Source: Silvibacterium dinghuense (GTDB lineage Bacteria; Acidobacteriota; Terriglobia; Terriglobales; Acidobacteriaceae). Taken from it: a stretch of DNA of 64,000 nt. The notes below the pieces were generated by a model. The model was given only the letters and a program-made list of their open reading frames with translations, was not told the origin of the DNA and did no database searches. The DNA is taken from NCBI RefSeq assembly GCF_004123295.1, contig NZ_SDMK01000001.1, positions 1,798,001-1,862,000 of the forward strand, written 5' to 3'. Below, piece by piece: positions 1-8,904 of this stretch (position 1 is its first letter; each line of letters opens with the position of its first letter). Made by a program: the position numbers and the translations under genes.

Positions 1-1702
1 CAACGCCCAGCTCGTCGCTGCGATAGTCCCCGAGGAGAGATGCGATCCAGGCCGTGGCTTCAGGAGACGTCTGGACACGCTCCAGCCGCAGGGCCGTCGC
101 TTCAGCGCGGGCCTTGCAGGCGGCTTCGACCATGGCATCGGCTTTGCGGGGAGCGCCGAAGAAGAGCTCCAACAGGCGCTGCTGCAACGCGCCGAGAAAG
201 TCGTTCACCGCACGGGCATTGGTGAGCACGGCAACGCCGATACCGTGCCCTGCTTCGGGATCTTTTCCGAGACCGGGAAGGAAGAACATGCCCGAGGAGA
301 AGCCCATGGTGTTGCCGTCGTGACCGATAAGCTGGAGACCGTATTGCTGCTGCAGAAAGAGGCCCAGACCGTAGCCGTGGCGGTCGCCAATGCGAATGGC
401 CGGTGCGCGGCGCGCAGCGAGATTCTCCGGCGAGAGCAGGCGATCGCCGTTCGGCGCGAAACCACCGCTCAGCTCGAAGCGGAGATACTTCGCGATGTCG
501 AGCACGGTGGACCAGGCCGCGCCTGCAGGCGCGGAGGAGTCGGGGAACTCCTCGATGACAGGATCGATGGGCACGACTTCGCCGCTGAGGTGATAGCCGT
601 GCGGCGTGGCGTCTCCGGCTGCCGGCTTGTGCAGCAACAGGCTGCGCTCCATGTTGAGTGGCGCAAAGACGAGCTCATCGAAAGCCTTCACCGCAGCCGC
701 CTGAAGATCGAGCCCAGGGGCATAGGCATGGGCTGCCGCATAGCCACCCGCGGCGACGAGGTAGTTCGAATACTGGAAGACCTCGCCGAAGCCGGTGGTA
801 GGGCTCATCTGCCGCATCTCGGCAATGCGGTCCTCGGGGGTGACATCGCGATAGCGGAAGAGCATGTCGAAATCACGGCGAGGCATGCCGGTGGAGGCAC
901 TGACGGTGTGCCGCATCTCCAGGCGCGCGGTGGTCTCTGCGTCGGCAAGCGCGAAACCGGGCAGGACCTCGGTGACCGGGGTGGACCACGCGAAGACGCC
1001 GCGGTCGACGAGCCGCGCCATGAGCAGCGAGGTGAGCGGCTTGGTGGTCGAGCCGATCATAAAGCGAGTCTCCGGCGTGACCGGCTCGCTGCCTCCCGCG
1101 CGACAGACACCGAAACCTTCGGCATAGACCGTCTCGCCATTCTGAACAATGACGATGGCTGCGCCGGGAACCTTGAAGCGCTCAAGCGCCAAGCGCAGAA
1201 AGGCTTCGAGCTCGGCGCGTTCCTGTTCCCCGAATGACTTTGCGGCAACGCCTGCCAGATCCACCTCAACGAGGTCGGCAGGCTTCCATGCCAGGAGAAT
1301 CTCCGAGATCTGCGCTCCGCGGCGGCTGAAGGCAGCCTTGGCCGCATCGATGAGCAGGATGTAGGCGAAGCCCGCGAGCATGTGTACGATGGCCATGGCC
1401 AGGCGCGATTCGGCAGCCGGACGCTCGTAGATGATCTGCACGACGCGCTCCCAGCCGTCCGAGGGATGAGCCTCGATCTGCTGGCGAACAGGGGCGGCGA
1501 AGGCAGGTTCATAGCTGCGCCACGCGGCCAACGCCTGCGCGGCGAGATCCTCCTGCAGCGGCTCGCGGACGAGCACGAGACTGAGGTCGCCCTCCGGACC
1601 GGCAAGCGTAAGCGGCGACTCGCTCGCAAGGGTCCATCCAGCAGGCAGAGCAAAAGACTGATCGCAACCGGGGAGCAGAACAGAGCAGGGCTGATCGGGC
1701 AT
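1..1702 (-). CDS. Beta-lactamase-family serine hydrolase (C-terminus beyond window)
   Basis: The gene reads leftwards from an ATG at 1702 and is still open at base 1, so at least 567 residues are present and the C-terminus is missing. About 190 N-terminal residues precede a class C beta-lactamase/esterase-like domain. The SxxK motif is S218-T-T-K221 in MIGSTTKP, and the YxN motif is Y311-S-N313 in FQYSNYL; these form the expected Ser/Lys/Tyr catalytic set. Proteins of this group hydrolyse esters, peptides or D-amino-acid substrates, and the true substrate cannot be read from sequence. No convincing signal peptide is visible. The next gene, serB, is divergent, so this gene is not in its operon. 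Family assignment is firm; function is generic. Confidence 0.85.
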   Translation of the reverse strand, partial: MPDQPCSVLLPGCDQSFALPAGWTLASESPLTLAGPEGDLSLVLVREPLQEDLAAQALAAWRSYEPAFAAPVRQQIEAHPSDGWERVVQIIYERPAAESRLAMAIVHMLAGFAYILLIDAAKAAFSRRGAQISEILLAWKPADLVEVDLAGVAAKSFGEQERAELEAFLRLALERFKVPGAAIVIVQNGETVYAEGFGVCRAGGSEPVTPETRFMIGSTTKPLTSLLMARLVDRGVFAWSTPVTEVLPGFALADAETTARLEMRHTVSASTGMPRRDFDMLFRYRDVTPEDRIAEMRQMSPTTGFGEVFQYSNYLVAAGGYAAAHAYAPGLDLQAAAVKAFDELVFAPLNMERSLLLHKPAAGDATPHGYHLSGEVVPIDPVIEEFPDSSAPAGAAWSTVLDIAKYLRFELSGGFAPNGDRLLSPENLAARRAPAIRIGDRHGYGLGLFLQQQYGLQLIGHDGNTMGFSSGMFFLPGLGKDPEAGHGIGVAVLTNARAVNDFLGALQQRLLELFFGAPRKADAMVEAACKARAEATALRLERVQTSPEATAWIASLLGDYRSDELGV

Positions 1703-1875
1703 GTTGGCTTACATCCTTCCGGAGATAGCTTGAAAGCCTGTAGAGCTGCCAGAGTACCGCAGGAAAGAGGGGCAGAAATCACAGTAAAATAGAGGTAGGA
1801 CGCTGTGCGATAGGAGCGGTCTATCCGGCCGCTCTGAGCCTTGGATTCATCTGCTCCTGCTAGCCTGAAAGAGCC

Positions 1876-3120
1876 ATGAGCCAGACTGTACTGTTGCATT
1901 TTTCCGGGCAGGATCATCCCGGGTTGACGACCGCTTTGACCGGCATTCTCGCTGATTTCGATGCCTGCATCCTCGATGTGGGACAGGCCGTCGTGCACGA
2001 AACGCTGGCGCTGGGCCTGCTGATCGAACTACCTGTGGGCGCAGAGTTCGCGCCGCTCAAAACTGCGCTTGAAACGCGCTCGGAATCACTTGGGCTGCGG
2101 GTGCGCTTCACGCCGATCTCCGCCGAGGCGCTCTCGCACTGGCTCTCGCTGCAGGGCAAAGACCGCTTCATCCTCACCGTGCTCGGACGGTCTGTGACAG
2201 CAGCACAACTGTCTGCCGTCACCGGCGTCATCGCAGCACAGGGGCTGAACATCGACCGTATCGAGCGGCTCTCGGGACGGCTCTCTCTGGCGGTGCACAC
2301 GCCGCACGCCAATGCATGTGTCGAGATCCAGGCCAGCGGCGCGCCGCGCTCGCAGGATGAGATGAAGGCAGGCCTGCTCGAAGTGGCGCAGCGCTTTCCC
2401 ATCGACGTGGCCTTCCAGCGCGAGTCGATCTTCCGCCGCAACCGGCGGCTGTTTGCCTTCGACATGGATTCGACCCTGATCCAGGGCGAAGTGATCGACG
2501 AGCTGGCGAAGCTGGCCGGTGTGGCCGATCAAGTCGTGAAGATCACCGAGTCGGCCATGCGCGGCGAGATCGAGTTCCAGGAGAGCTTCCGCCGCCGCGT
2601 GGGCCTGCTCAAGGGCCTGCCCGAGGCACGCGTGCGCGAACTGCTGGGCAAGATCCCACTGACCGAAGGCGCGGAGCAGCTGATCTGCACGCTGAAGACG
2701 CTGGGCTACAAGACAGCGATCCTGTCCGGTGGGTTCACGTTCTTCGCGCATCATCTGCAGCAGCGCTTCGGGATCGATTACGTCTACGCGAATGAGCTCG
2801 AGATGGCGAACGGCGCGGTGACCGGCGAAGTCACCGGCGCGATTGTCGACGGCGCGCGTAAAGCCGAGGCTCTGCGCGAGATTGCGGAGCGCGAGAATAT
2901 TTCACTGGAGCAGGTCATCGCCGTCGGCGACGGGGCAAACGATCTGCCCATGCTGAAGCTGGCAGGGATGGGCATCGCCTTCCGCGCAAAGCCGCTGGTG
3001 AGGGCGAGCGCGAGCCACTCGCTTACGCATCTTGGGTTGGATAGCCTGCTCTATCTCATCGGCGTGCGGGATCGGGATACGGAGAAGCTGGCTTGTTTCC
3101 AGCCGGTGGAGGTGCCGTAG
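1876..3120 (+). CDS. serB: Phosphoserine phosphatase SerB with N-terminal ACT-like region
   Basis: This 414-residue protein would catalyse the last step of serine synthesis, O-phosphoserine to serine plus phosphate, in the cytosol. The C-terminal half is a HAD phosphatase: motif I is DMDST around residues 196-200, with the nucleophile at the first Asp. A later GDGANDLPML segment near residue 350 supplies the Mg2+-binding motif. The first ~190 residues resemble the two ACT-like modules of long SerB proteins. The start ATG at 1876 follows GAAAGAGCC, a weak ribosome-binding site. The small downstream gene begins 5 bases after its stop and may be cotranscribed. Confidence 0.95.
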   Translation: MSQTVLLHFSGQDHPGLTTALTGILADFDACILDVGQAVVHETLALGLLIELPVGAEFAPLKTALETRSESLGLRVRFTPISAEALSHWLSLQGKDRFILTVLGRSVTAAQLSAVTGVIAAQGLNIDRIERLSGRLSLAVHTPHANACVEIQASGAPRSQDEMKAGLLEVAQRFPIDVAFQRESIFRRNRRLFAFDMDSTLIQGEVIDELAKLAGVADQVVKITESAMRGEIEFQESFRRRVGLLKGLPEARVRELLGKIPLTEGAEQLICTLKTLGYKTAILSGGFTFFAHHLQQRFGIDYVYANELEMANGAVTGEVTGAIVDGARKAEALREIAERENISLEQVIAVGDGANDLPMLKLAGMGIAFRAKPLVRASASHSLTHLGLDSLLYLIGVRDRDTEKLACFQPVEVP

Positions 3121-3125
3121 GTGCA

Positions 3126-3428
3126 ATGAAACTGGAAGAAAAAACTATCATGCAAGCTCTACCACTAAGCTTGGTATTGCTTGGATTGGTTTTTGCTATC
3201 GTCGCAGCTATTACGCCCGTTTCTCTGAAAAAAGGATTACGGCGATTGCTCTCTTCGCTCCTTGTTGGAGCGGCGTTTATATTAGGTTCGATCGAGCAAA
3301 TAATTGCAGAACATCACTTGTGGCCAGGGGCATTTGGAATTGGAGCGGGTGCTTTCCTAGTATGGATCGGCTATAGGAAACGCGAAAAGGATCCAGATGG
3401 CCGCACTCCTGCAGCTAAGATGCTTTGA
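3126..3428 (+). CDS. Small membrane protein of unknown function
   Basis: A 100-residue protein starts at ATG 3126, five bases after the serB stop; an internal ATG at 3150 is the alternative start. Residues about 10-28 and 35-53 are hydrophobic, and a third hydrophobic stretch near 63-75 is followed by a charged tail (YRKREKDPDG), which suggests a two- or three-helix inner-membrane protein. Its coding sequence is visibly more AT-rich than serB, possibly indicating recent acquisition or weak selection. I recognise no family. It ends just before a hairpin terminator at 3452-3475. Confidence reflects doubt that it is expressed. Confidence 0.55.
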   Translation: MKLEEKTIMQALPLSLVLLGLVFAIVAAITPVSLKKGLRRLLSSLLVGAAFILGSIEQIIAEHHLWPGAFGIGAGAFLVWIGYRKREKDPDGRTPAAKML

Positions 3429-3451
3429 TTTTCTTTCTATGAAAGCTAATC

Positions 3452-3475
3452 AGGGCGCGGATTTCTCCGCGCCCT
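3452..3475. terminator. Hairpin between convergent genes
   Basis: A perfect 10-bp stem (AGGGCGCGGA / TCCGCGCCCT) with a TTTC loop lies between the plus-strand small protein (ends 3428) and the minus-strand phosphodiesterase (ends 3512). There is no long U-tract on the plus side, so it may be a weak or bidirectional terminator. Confidence 0.6.
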
Positions 3476-3511
3476 TCGTGATTTTGTGACTGCATTCGTT
3501 ACAAATAACGA

Positions 3512-4897
3512 CTACTTCCCCGCCACATCAAGCTTCGGCTGCTTCGCATCCGGCAGAGTTGCGCCGAGGATGCCCGCGACGGTCGGCGCGATGCGGCGCA
3601 TGTCGATGGTGCCGAGATCCTTGCCATGGGCAATCCCATCGCCCATGGCGAAGAAGGATGCATGCATCTCGGGATCGTCGTTGATCCATCCATGAGCGCC
3701 CTTCTCGGGCGAGTCGCTCACCAGCGGTCCGCTGAGCTGCCCGCCGGTGATGTAGCCCATCTTGAGCACGACCAGCCACGCGCCATCCGGGAAGCCGCCA
3801 TACTTCTTTGCCTCTTCCTGCGTGAGGATGCGCTCCACGCCGGAATTCGGATCGGCGGCGAGCTTATCGAGGATGGTCTTCACCTTCTCGCGCACCGCCT
3901 GGTCGCTCGGGTCATGCAGCATGATCGGCGCCATGCCGCCGGCAGCCCAGGGCTCGGCCTGCCACGAGGTGACATGCATCGTGCCCATAGGGGACTTGCC
4001 CATGGTGATGAGACCGGCCTCGAGAAACGGAATGGCAAGGTTCACGCCGTGCGGCGAGTCGGCGAAGCCGTGGTCGGAGACGATGACGATGTCGGTGCGG
4101 GGATCATTCGCGCGAGCGGCCTCGATGAGCTGCGCGACCATGCCGTCGATGGCCTCCAGCGTCTCATCGGCCTCGGCGCTGAAGGGGCCGTGCTCGTGCT
4201 CGGAGCCGTCGAGCGAACTGAGGTGGATGGTCATGAAGCCGGGCTTCTTCTCACGCAGAATGGCGAGCGAGAACTTTGTCCGCGTGCGGTCGCCGTCGAC
4301 CGAGGTGTCATTGCCGGCCATGTAAGGGCCGTTCTCGCGCTCGAGCTCAGGCAGCATCCCCACCGGGCGGCTGATCGCGGCCATCAGGTGGCGATCGTCG
4401 GGATTGGGATTGGTGCCGCCGACTGAGACACGCCAATATTCCGGGATCAGATAGTCCACGCCCTTCGCATCGACACTGACCGGCCAGCTCACCGAGGCAG
4501 TCTTGATGCCCTTTTCATGCGCGGCCGACCAGAGCGTTGCCACGCGAACGTCTTCGTTGTACCAGTACCAGGCGCCGGCGAAGTCGCGCGTGGGGTCGAA
4601 GACCTGATTGTTGTAGATGCCGTGCACGGCGGGCTCGACGCCGGTGACCAGCGTGGTGTGGCTGGGATAGGTCACGGTCGGCGTTACGCCGATCACGCCG
4701 TCGGCGTAGGCGCCTTCGCGGAGAAAGCGGCGGAGCGTGGGGATCTTCAGATGGTGCTCGTCGGCGTGGGTGATGTACTCGGGCTTCATGCCGTCGATGG
4801 AGATCATCAGCACCGGCCGCGAGGTCTGGGCGTGTGCGGCCACGGAAGAAAGACAGAGCGCGGCGACGAGATAGCGAAGTCGTGCGAATGGCATCAT
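3512..4897 (-). CDS. Alkaline phosphatase-superfamily ectonucleotide phosphodiesterase/pyrophosphatase
   Basis: A protein of about 461 residues from ATG 4897 (ATG 4894 is adjacent) starts with MMPFARLRYLVAALCL and a cleavage-like AHAQT site, so it is probably exported. The mature part begins VLMISIDGMKPEYI, the first metal-binding Asp region of type I phosphodiesterases. It continues with TPTVTYPSHTTLVTG, holding the nucleophilic Thr region, and IVIVSDHGFAD, the DHG metal-binding motif. GAHGWINDDPEMHASF lies near the end. These are the landmarks of the nucleotide pyrophosphatase/phosphodiesterase family, which cleaves phosphodiester or pyrophosphate bonds in the periplasm. An in-frame ATG at 4960 would add 21 residues before the signal peptide and is unlikely. 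The substrate is unknown. Confidence 0.9.
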   Translation of the reverse strand: MMPFARLRYLVAALCLSSVAAHAQTSRPVLMISIDGMKPEYITHADEHHLKIPTLRRFLREGAYADGVIGVTPTVTYPSHTTLVTGVEPAVHGIYNNQVFDPTRDFAGAWYWYNEDVRVATLWSAAHEKGIKTASVSWPVSVDAKGVDYLIPEYWRVSVGGTNPNPDDRHLMAAISRPVGMLPELERENGPYMAGNDTSVDGDRTRTKFSLAILREKKPGFMTIHLSSLDGSEHEHGPFSAEADETLEAIDGMVAQLIEAARANDPRTDIVIVSDHGFADSPHGVNLAIPFLEAGLITMGKSPMGTMHVTSWQAEPWAAGGMAPIMLHDPSDQAVREKVKTILDKLAADPNSGVERILTQEEAKKYGGFPDGAWLVVLKMGYITGGQLSGPLVSDSPEKGAHGWINDDPEMHASFFAMGDGIAHGKDLGTIDMRRIAPTVAGILGATLPDAKQPKLDVAGK

Positions 4898-4955
4898 GGC
4901 ATTGATGATGCCACTGGTTCGCGAATCCTGCGTGAACTGGGACTGAGAGGGATTT

Positions 4956-5090
4956 CCCACGTCTCAAACTCGAGACGTGGGGCACCCGGCCAGGTCTGTT
5001 CCTCCCGCCCAAGCGGAGCCTGGACGGGGCACCCTTATCCTCGATACTCCTATCTGAGAACTGAGGACTGACAACTGGGGACTGGCGGCT
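4956..5090. repeat. Intergenic repeats: hairpin plus GGGGCACCC units
   Basis: The 280-bp gap before the AIM24-like gene carries a 10-bp stem (4956-4965 with 4972-4981) followed by GGCACCC. A related imperfect hairpin near 5004-5032 is also followed by GGGGCACCC. A low-complexity stretch with ACTGAGGACTGACAACTGGG-type units lies near 5060-5085. The hairpin-GGGGCACCC unit recurs at 13775, 21374 and 24340. Confidence 0.7.
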
Positions 5091-5177
5091 GCCGTTAGAA
5101 TCGTGGCGTGGAACGCGCGGCGGCCGCTGCGCGTATCTCACAGGGCCCGCGCAGAGACGCAGGCGAAGGAGTTTCCG

Positions 5178-5936
5178 ATGCAAACCCGTATTGTCGGGAC
5201 CACGATGCCGGTCCTCGAATTTCTGCTGGATCATAACGACGCCATCATCTCCGAATCCGGTGAGCTGTCTTGGATGGGCGCCTCGATCCAGATGACGACG
5301 CACACGCAGTTTGGCGGAGGAGGCGGCTTCTTCGGCGCTCTGAAGCGCGTGGCCGGCGGCGGCAGCCTGTTCATGACCGAGTACCGCGCCGTGGGCGCAC
5401 CGGGAGAACTGGCCTTTGCGACCCGCGTGCCGGGACACATCCTTCCTGTTGAAGTCGGGCAGGGGCGCGACTTCTATATCCATCGGCATGGATTTCTGTG
5501 CGCCACCTCGCAGGTGCAGCTCAGCGTGGGCTTCCAGCAGTCGCTGGGCGCGGGCATCTTTGGCGGTGACGGATTCCTGCTGCAGCACGTCACCGGCCTG
5601 GGCATGGCCTGGCTGGAGCTTTCGGGCGAGGTGGTCGTGAAGGACCTGGCGCCGGGCGAGACGCTGCGCGTGCATCCCGGTCACGTGGGCGCGTTTCAAT
5701 CGAGCGTGAACTTCCAGATCACGCGCGTGCAGGGCATCAAGAATATGATCTTCGGCGGCGACGGCATCTTCCTGGCCGCGCTCACCGGCCCGGGCCGCGT
5801 ATGGCTGCAGACGCTGCCGATCGCAAAGCTGGCACACCAGCTTGCGCCGTATCTCGACGGCGAAGCGACGAGCAGCAACACCCAGGCCGGAGTTATGGGC
5901 GGGATTGTCGGTTCGCTGCTGGATGGGCTGAAATAA
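5178..5936 (+). CDS. AIM24/TIGR00266-family protein
   Basis: The chosen ATG at 5178 follows a GAAGGAG ribosome-binding site and gives 252 residues, the usual family length; an upstream in-frame start at 5103 only adds repeat-derived sequence. The protein is rich in glycine and beta-forming segments: the GGGGGFFGALKR stretch near residues 52-63, and two similar GIFGGDGFLLQ and MIFGGDGIFLAAL repeats. These match the AIM24 (DUF124) double beta-prism family. The bacterial role is unknown; the yeast homologue acts in mitochondrial inner-membrane organisation. No signal peptide is seen. It stands alone and is followed by a strong terminator. Confidence 0.88.
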   Translation: MQTRIVGTTMPVLEFLLDHNDAIISESGELSWMGASIQMTTHTQFGGGGGFFGALKRVAGGGSLFMTEYRAVGAPGELAFATRVPGHILPVEVGQGRDFYIHRHGFLCATSQVQLSVGFQQSLGAGIFGGDGFLLQHVTGLGMAWLELSGEVVVKDLAPGETLRVHPGHVGAFQSSVNFQITRVQGIKNMIFGGDGIFLAALTGPGRVWLQTLPIAKLAHQLAPYLDGEATSSNTQAGVMGGIVGSLLDGLK

Positions 5937-5972
5937 GGCAGGGTATAGGGTTTAGGGTGTAGGGTTTAGTGG
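5937..5972. repeat. AGGGTxTAGGG low-complexity repeat
   Basis: Just after the AIM24-like stop the sequence reads as degenerate 6-7 bp units (AGGGTATAGGGTTTAGGGTG), reminiscent of telomere-like repeats. It precedes the terminator and has no coding potential. Confidence 0.6.
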
Positions 5973-6000
5973 AGGCGAGGCCGGTTGGCCTCGCCTTTTG
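5973..6000 (+). terminator. Rho-independent terminator
   Basis: A perfect 10-bp stem AGGCGAGGCC / GGCCTCGCCT with a GGTT loop is followed by TTTGTTCTTCT on the plus strand. It ends the AIM24-like transcript, which converges on the gene at 6074. Confidence 0.85.
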
Positions 6001-6073
6001 TTCTTCTATGGGCTTTAGGTAGGTCGACTCAGCATCTCCGATCGCCGCGGGAATAGCTAAGCATGTGCCCGTG

Positions 6074-6487
6074 TCACTCGGCCTTCTGCACCCACTGGCT
6101 CCGCCACGCTGGAGCTTCAAACGGCTCCGCGAAATATTGCGTCTCGTGCACCACCTTGCCATCGCGAAACTCCATGATGCTCACCGTGTATGCCGGATGT
6201 CCCTGGTAAAGGATGGTGTACTCCGTGATCCAAAGATCACCGCGTCCCAGCATGCGTTTCACCTGAAAGCCCGACAGCTTTCCCGGATGATGACTTCGCA
6301 GGGCCTGTAAGTGGCTTCGTCCGAAAATGCGCTCGCCTGACTGGGGATAGTCGCAGATGACATCGTCATCGTAGATGTCGTGCTCGGCTATCGCATCCCC
6401 GGCCGCCGACGCTCGCCAGTGTGCCTCCAGGGCATCTCGTATCCGCTTCTCCTGCGTGGACTGCTGGGAAGAATGCTCGTCCATCAT
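6074..6487 (-). CDS. SnoaL/NTF2-like protein
   Basis: A 137-residue cytosolic protein with the pattern of the NTF2-like/SnoaL fold. It has an N-terminal helix (RIRDALEAHWRASAAGD), then IYDDDVICDYPQSGERIFGR, then strands such as WITEYTILYQGHPAYTVSIMEF. Such proteins are small cone-shaped alpha+beta folds used as hydrolases, isomerases or binding proteins, and no catalytic residue can be named here. Its ATG overlaps the stop of the aldo/keto reductase gene by four bases (ATGA), so the two are translationally coupled and possibly functionally linked. It ends opposite the terminator at 5973-6000. Confidence 0.8.
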   Translation of the reverse strand: MMDEHSSQQSTQEKRIRDALEAHWRASAAGDAIAEHDIYDDDVICDYPQSGERIFGRSHLQALRSHHPGKLSGFQVKRMLGRGDLWITEYTILYQGHPAYTVSIMEFRDGKVVHETQYFAEPFEAPAWRSQWVQKAE

Positions 6488-7428
6488 GATGCGCTGCCTC
6501 GCGGAATGAAGCCTGGAACACCGGTCTGCACCACGCTGTTGAGCCTCTGCCTGATCTGAATACGGTCGATCTCGTCAAATGCATCGGCAGGAAGCGGCGA
6601 TATGTCGAAGTTTTCGCGTGCGCGAGCCGCCGATTTCGGTGTGGTGAGAAAAGCGGTGCCCCGCTGCACCGCCCACGCCAGCAATACCTGGGCCGGCGTC
6701 TTTCCAACGCGCGCGGCCACTGCTGTCACCACCGGATCTTCCAGCGGCCCCGGCCTGGCTCCATGACCCAATGGCGCAAACGCCAGAAGGACAATCCCTT
6801 TCTCCCTGCAAAAACTCAGGAGCTCCGTCTCGGGCAGATACGGATGCGATTCCACCTGCACGACTGCCGGCTTGATGCGTGCCGCTTCGTATACCGGCAG
6901 CAATCCCTCCAGCGTAATATCCGAGAGCCCGATGGCGCGGCACTTGCCGTGGTCCACCAGGCTTTCCATCGCCTGCCACGTCTCCAGCAGCGTCACTCCG
7001 CTGTCATAGAGGACATTGCCGCTTTCGTCTCGCGGGTCCTGCTCCTCTCCCGGCTGGAAGGCAAAGGGCGTGTGGATGAGGTAGAGGTCAAGCTCATCGA
7101 GCTTCAACCTCTTGAGGCTGGCCTCAAATGCGGGCTCGACACGCTCAGGCCGGTGATTCGAGTTCCACAACTTCGTAGTGACAAAGATGTCTTCGCGTGT
7201 GAGCCCATTGGCGGTAAGCCCCGTCTGCAAAGCCTCGCCGACCTCAGCCTCATTCCGGTACCGCTCGGCGCAATCGAAGTGGCGAAAGCCGGCGTCCAGC
7301 GCATATCCGGTTGCGGCAGTGGTGACGGCCGCGTCGGGAATCAGGGTGCCAAAGCCGGCTGCGGGCATGGCACCGGCTCCATGGTTGAGCGGCATCTTCT
7401 TTGTCTGAAACGCGGAAGGAGCAGTCAT
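6484..7428 (-). CDS. Aldo/keto reductase
   Basis: A 314-residue NADPH-dependent oxidoreductase of the aldo/keto reductase TIM-barrel superfamily. The catalytic tetrad is visible: Asp in FRHFDCAERY, Tyr in the same segment (ERYRNEAEVGEAL), Lys in FVTTKLWNSNH and His in VQVESHPYLPE. The C-terminal cofactor region has TTPKSAARARENF. Substrates of the family are aldehydes and ketones, and the specific one is not predictable. It is the first gene of a two-gene minus-strand unit with the NTF2-like gene. The start at 7428 (MTAPSAFQTKKMPLNHG) gives normal family length. Confidence 0.92.
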   Translation of the reverse strand: MTAPSAFQTKKMPLNHGAGAMPAAGFGTLIPDAAVTTAATGYALDAGFRHFDCAERYRNEAEVGEALQTGLTANGLTREDIFVTTKLWNSNHRPERVEPAFEASLKRLKLDELDLYLIHTPFAFQPGEEQDPRDESGNVLYDSGVTLLETWQAMESLVDHGKCRAIGLSDITLEGLLPVYEAARIKPAVVQVESHPYLPETELLSFCREKGIVLLAFAPLGHGARPGPLEDPVVTAVAARVGKTPAQVLLAWAVQRGTAFLTTPKSAARARENFDISPLPADAFDEIDRIQIRQRLNSVVQTGVPGFIPRGSAS

Positions 7429-7520
7429 CAGGCTACCTCGGCAGCGCTTTTATTTCCCGAGCAGGTCCGGTCTGAGAGTCTACGCTCCTTATGTGAAAAA
7501 GAGATGGGAACCGTGCAGGA

Positions 7521-8816
7521 TCAACCCACCAGGCTCTGCCACAACAGAAATCCGTTCAACGCGACGATGATGCTCACCGTCACCCAGCCGAGCATGTGCG
7601 TGGGGCGGCGGTTGGTGAACGGTCCCATGAGGGCCTTGTTGCCGGTGAGCAGCAGCAGCGGGATCAGCGCGAAGGGCAGCGCGAAGCTCAGCACCACCTG
7701 CGAGAGGATCAGGATCTTCAGCGGATCGAGGCCGCTGGCGATGACCGCGATCGCCGGAATGAGCGTGAGCAGGCGGCGCAGGAAGATGCTGAATTTGATA
7801 TCGAGAAAGCCCTCGATGATGATCTGGCCGGCCATCGTTCCTACCGTCGACGAAGACAGGCCCGAGCAGAGCAACGCGATGGCGAAGGCCATGGCCGAGG
7901 CCGGCCCCAGCAGCGGCCCGAGGGTACGGTGCGCATCTTCAATGGGATTGGCCAGCACGTGGCCGCCGAAGGCAGCAGCTGCGACGACGATCATCGCCGA
8001 ATTCACCAGCCAGGCGGCGTTCATCGCGGCGAAGACGTCGATCGTCTCAAAGCGCAGGTGGCGCAGGCGCAGGACGAGCCGCTGACGCGGGGTACCGATG
8101 TTCTCCTCGCGGCGGCGCGGCTGCACGAGCGAAGAGTGCAGGTAGACGACATGCGGCATCACCGTAGCGCCGAGCATGGCCACCGCAATGTACACACTGC
8201 TGCCGTCGATGGTGGGCACGAGGGTGTGATACGTGACCTGGCTCCAGCTCGGACGAATCATCAGCATCTCGATGGCATAGCAGACACCGATGACGCAGAC
8301 GAAGCCCATGATGGCGCGCTCCAGGGTGCGGTATCCCCAGAGTTCGAGCGCGAGGATAGCAAAGACGCAGAGGGCAGCGAGCAGCGCCGCGACGAGCAGG
8401 ATCTCCGTCCTGCTCCAGCCATAGAGCAGGAAGCGCGGACCGAAAAGCAGATAGAAGCCGAGTGCCGCACCGAGGAATTCAGCCATATCCGTGGCCAGCG
8501 CGGCAATTTCGGCAGCCAGCCAGAGGATAAGAACAACAGGCTTGCGGAAATGGTCGCGGCAGTTCTCAGGCAGCGACTTGCCGGTGGCGATGCCGAGCTT
8601 GGCGGCCAGGTACTGGATGAGGATCGCCATGGCGTTCGACCAGAGCAGCACCCATAGGAGCTTGTAACCGAAGCGCGCGCCGCCGTCGAAGTTGGCGGCG
8701 AAGTTGCCCGGATCGATGTAGGCGATGCTGGCGACGAAGGCCGGCCCGAAGTAAGACCAGAGCTGCTTGCTCTTCAGCCTGGGCAGGAGCTCCGGTTCTG
8801 TGGTGGAGGAAGCCAT
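7521..8816 (-). CDS. mntH: Nramp-family divalent metal transporter (MntH-like)
   Basis: A 431-residue polytopic membrane protein with the two unwound metal-binding helices of the Nramp family: DPGN in transmembrane segment 1 (AYIDPGNFAANF) and MPH in segment 6 (GATVMPHVVYLH). About eleven hydrophobic segments are present, and import of Mn2+ or Fe2+ coupled to protons is expected. The start ATG at 8816 is followed by a short cytosolic N-terminus (MASSTTEPELLPRLKSKQLW). Upstream, a 16-bp palindrome at 8851-8866 next to an AT-rich stretch may bind a metal-responsive regulator. It is monocistronic. Confidence 0.93.
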   Translation of the reverse strand: MASSTTEPELLPRLKSKQLWSYFGPAFVASIAYIDPGNFAANFDGGARFGYKLLWVLLWSNAMAILIQYLAAKLGIATGKSLPENCRDHFRKPVVLILWLAAEIAALATDMAEFLGAALGFYLLFGPRFLLYGWSRTEILLVAALLAALCVFAILALELWGYRTLERAIMGFVCVIGVCYAIEMLMIRPSWSQVTYHTLVPTIDGSSVYIAVAMLGATVMPHVVYLHSSLVQPRRREENIGTPRQRLVLRLRHLRFETIDVFAAMNAAWLVNSAMIVVAAAAFGGHVLANPIEDAHRTLGPLLGPASAMAFAIALLCSGLSSSTVGTMAGQIIIEGFLDIKFSIFLRRLLTLIPAIAVIASGLDPLKILILSQVVLSFALPFALIPLLLLTGNKALMGPFTNRRPTHMLGWVTVSIIVALNGFLLWQSLVG

Positions 8817-8850
8817 GGGTGGTCCCAGTGTAGAAAAGCTTCGGCGAGAT

Positions 8851-8866
8851 GTAAACCATGGTTAAC
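8851..8866. promoter_or_regulatory. Candidate operator upstream of the Nramp gene
   Basis: GTAAACCATGGTTAAC is a 16-bp inverted repeat with one mismatched pair, around a perfect AACCATGGTT core. It lies 35-50 bases before the Nramp start and beside the AT-rich ATATTTTTAATTAA. The position suits a DtxR/MntR-type repressor site, but the regulator assignment is inference. Confidence 0.4.
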
Positions 8867-8904
8867 GAAATATTTTTAATTAAGATTGACTACCCAGTCA
8901 GGGA

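Noticed and set aside
245-1237. Plus-strand 330-residue open frame
   Set aside because: It lies opposite the serine hydrolase, whose SxxK and YxN motifs are on the minus strand; the plus-strand translation shows no domain.
1057-1998. Minus-strand 313-residue open frame crossing the serine hydrolase and serB starts
   Set aside because: It is in a different frame from the hydrolase, overlaps serB in antisense and is Arg/Ser-rich.
5103-5177. Upstream start for the AIM24-like gene
   Set aside because: The added 25 residues are Arg/Ala-rich, lack a ribosome-binding site and precede the GAAGGAG that serves ATG 5178.
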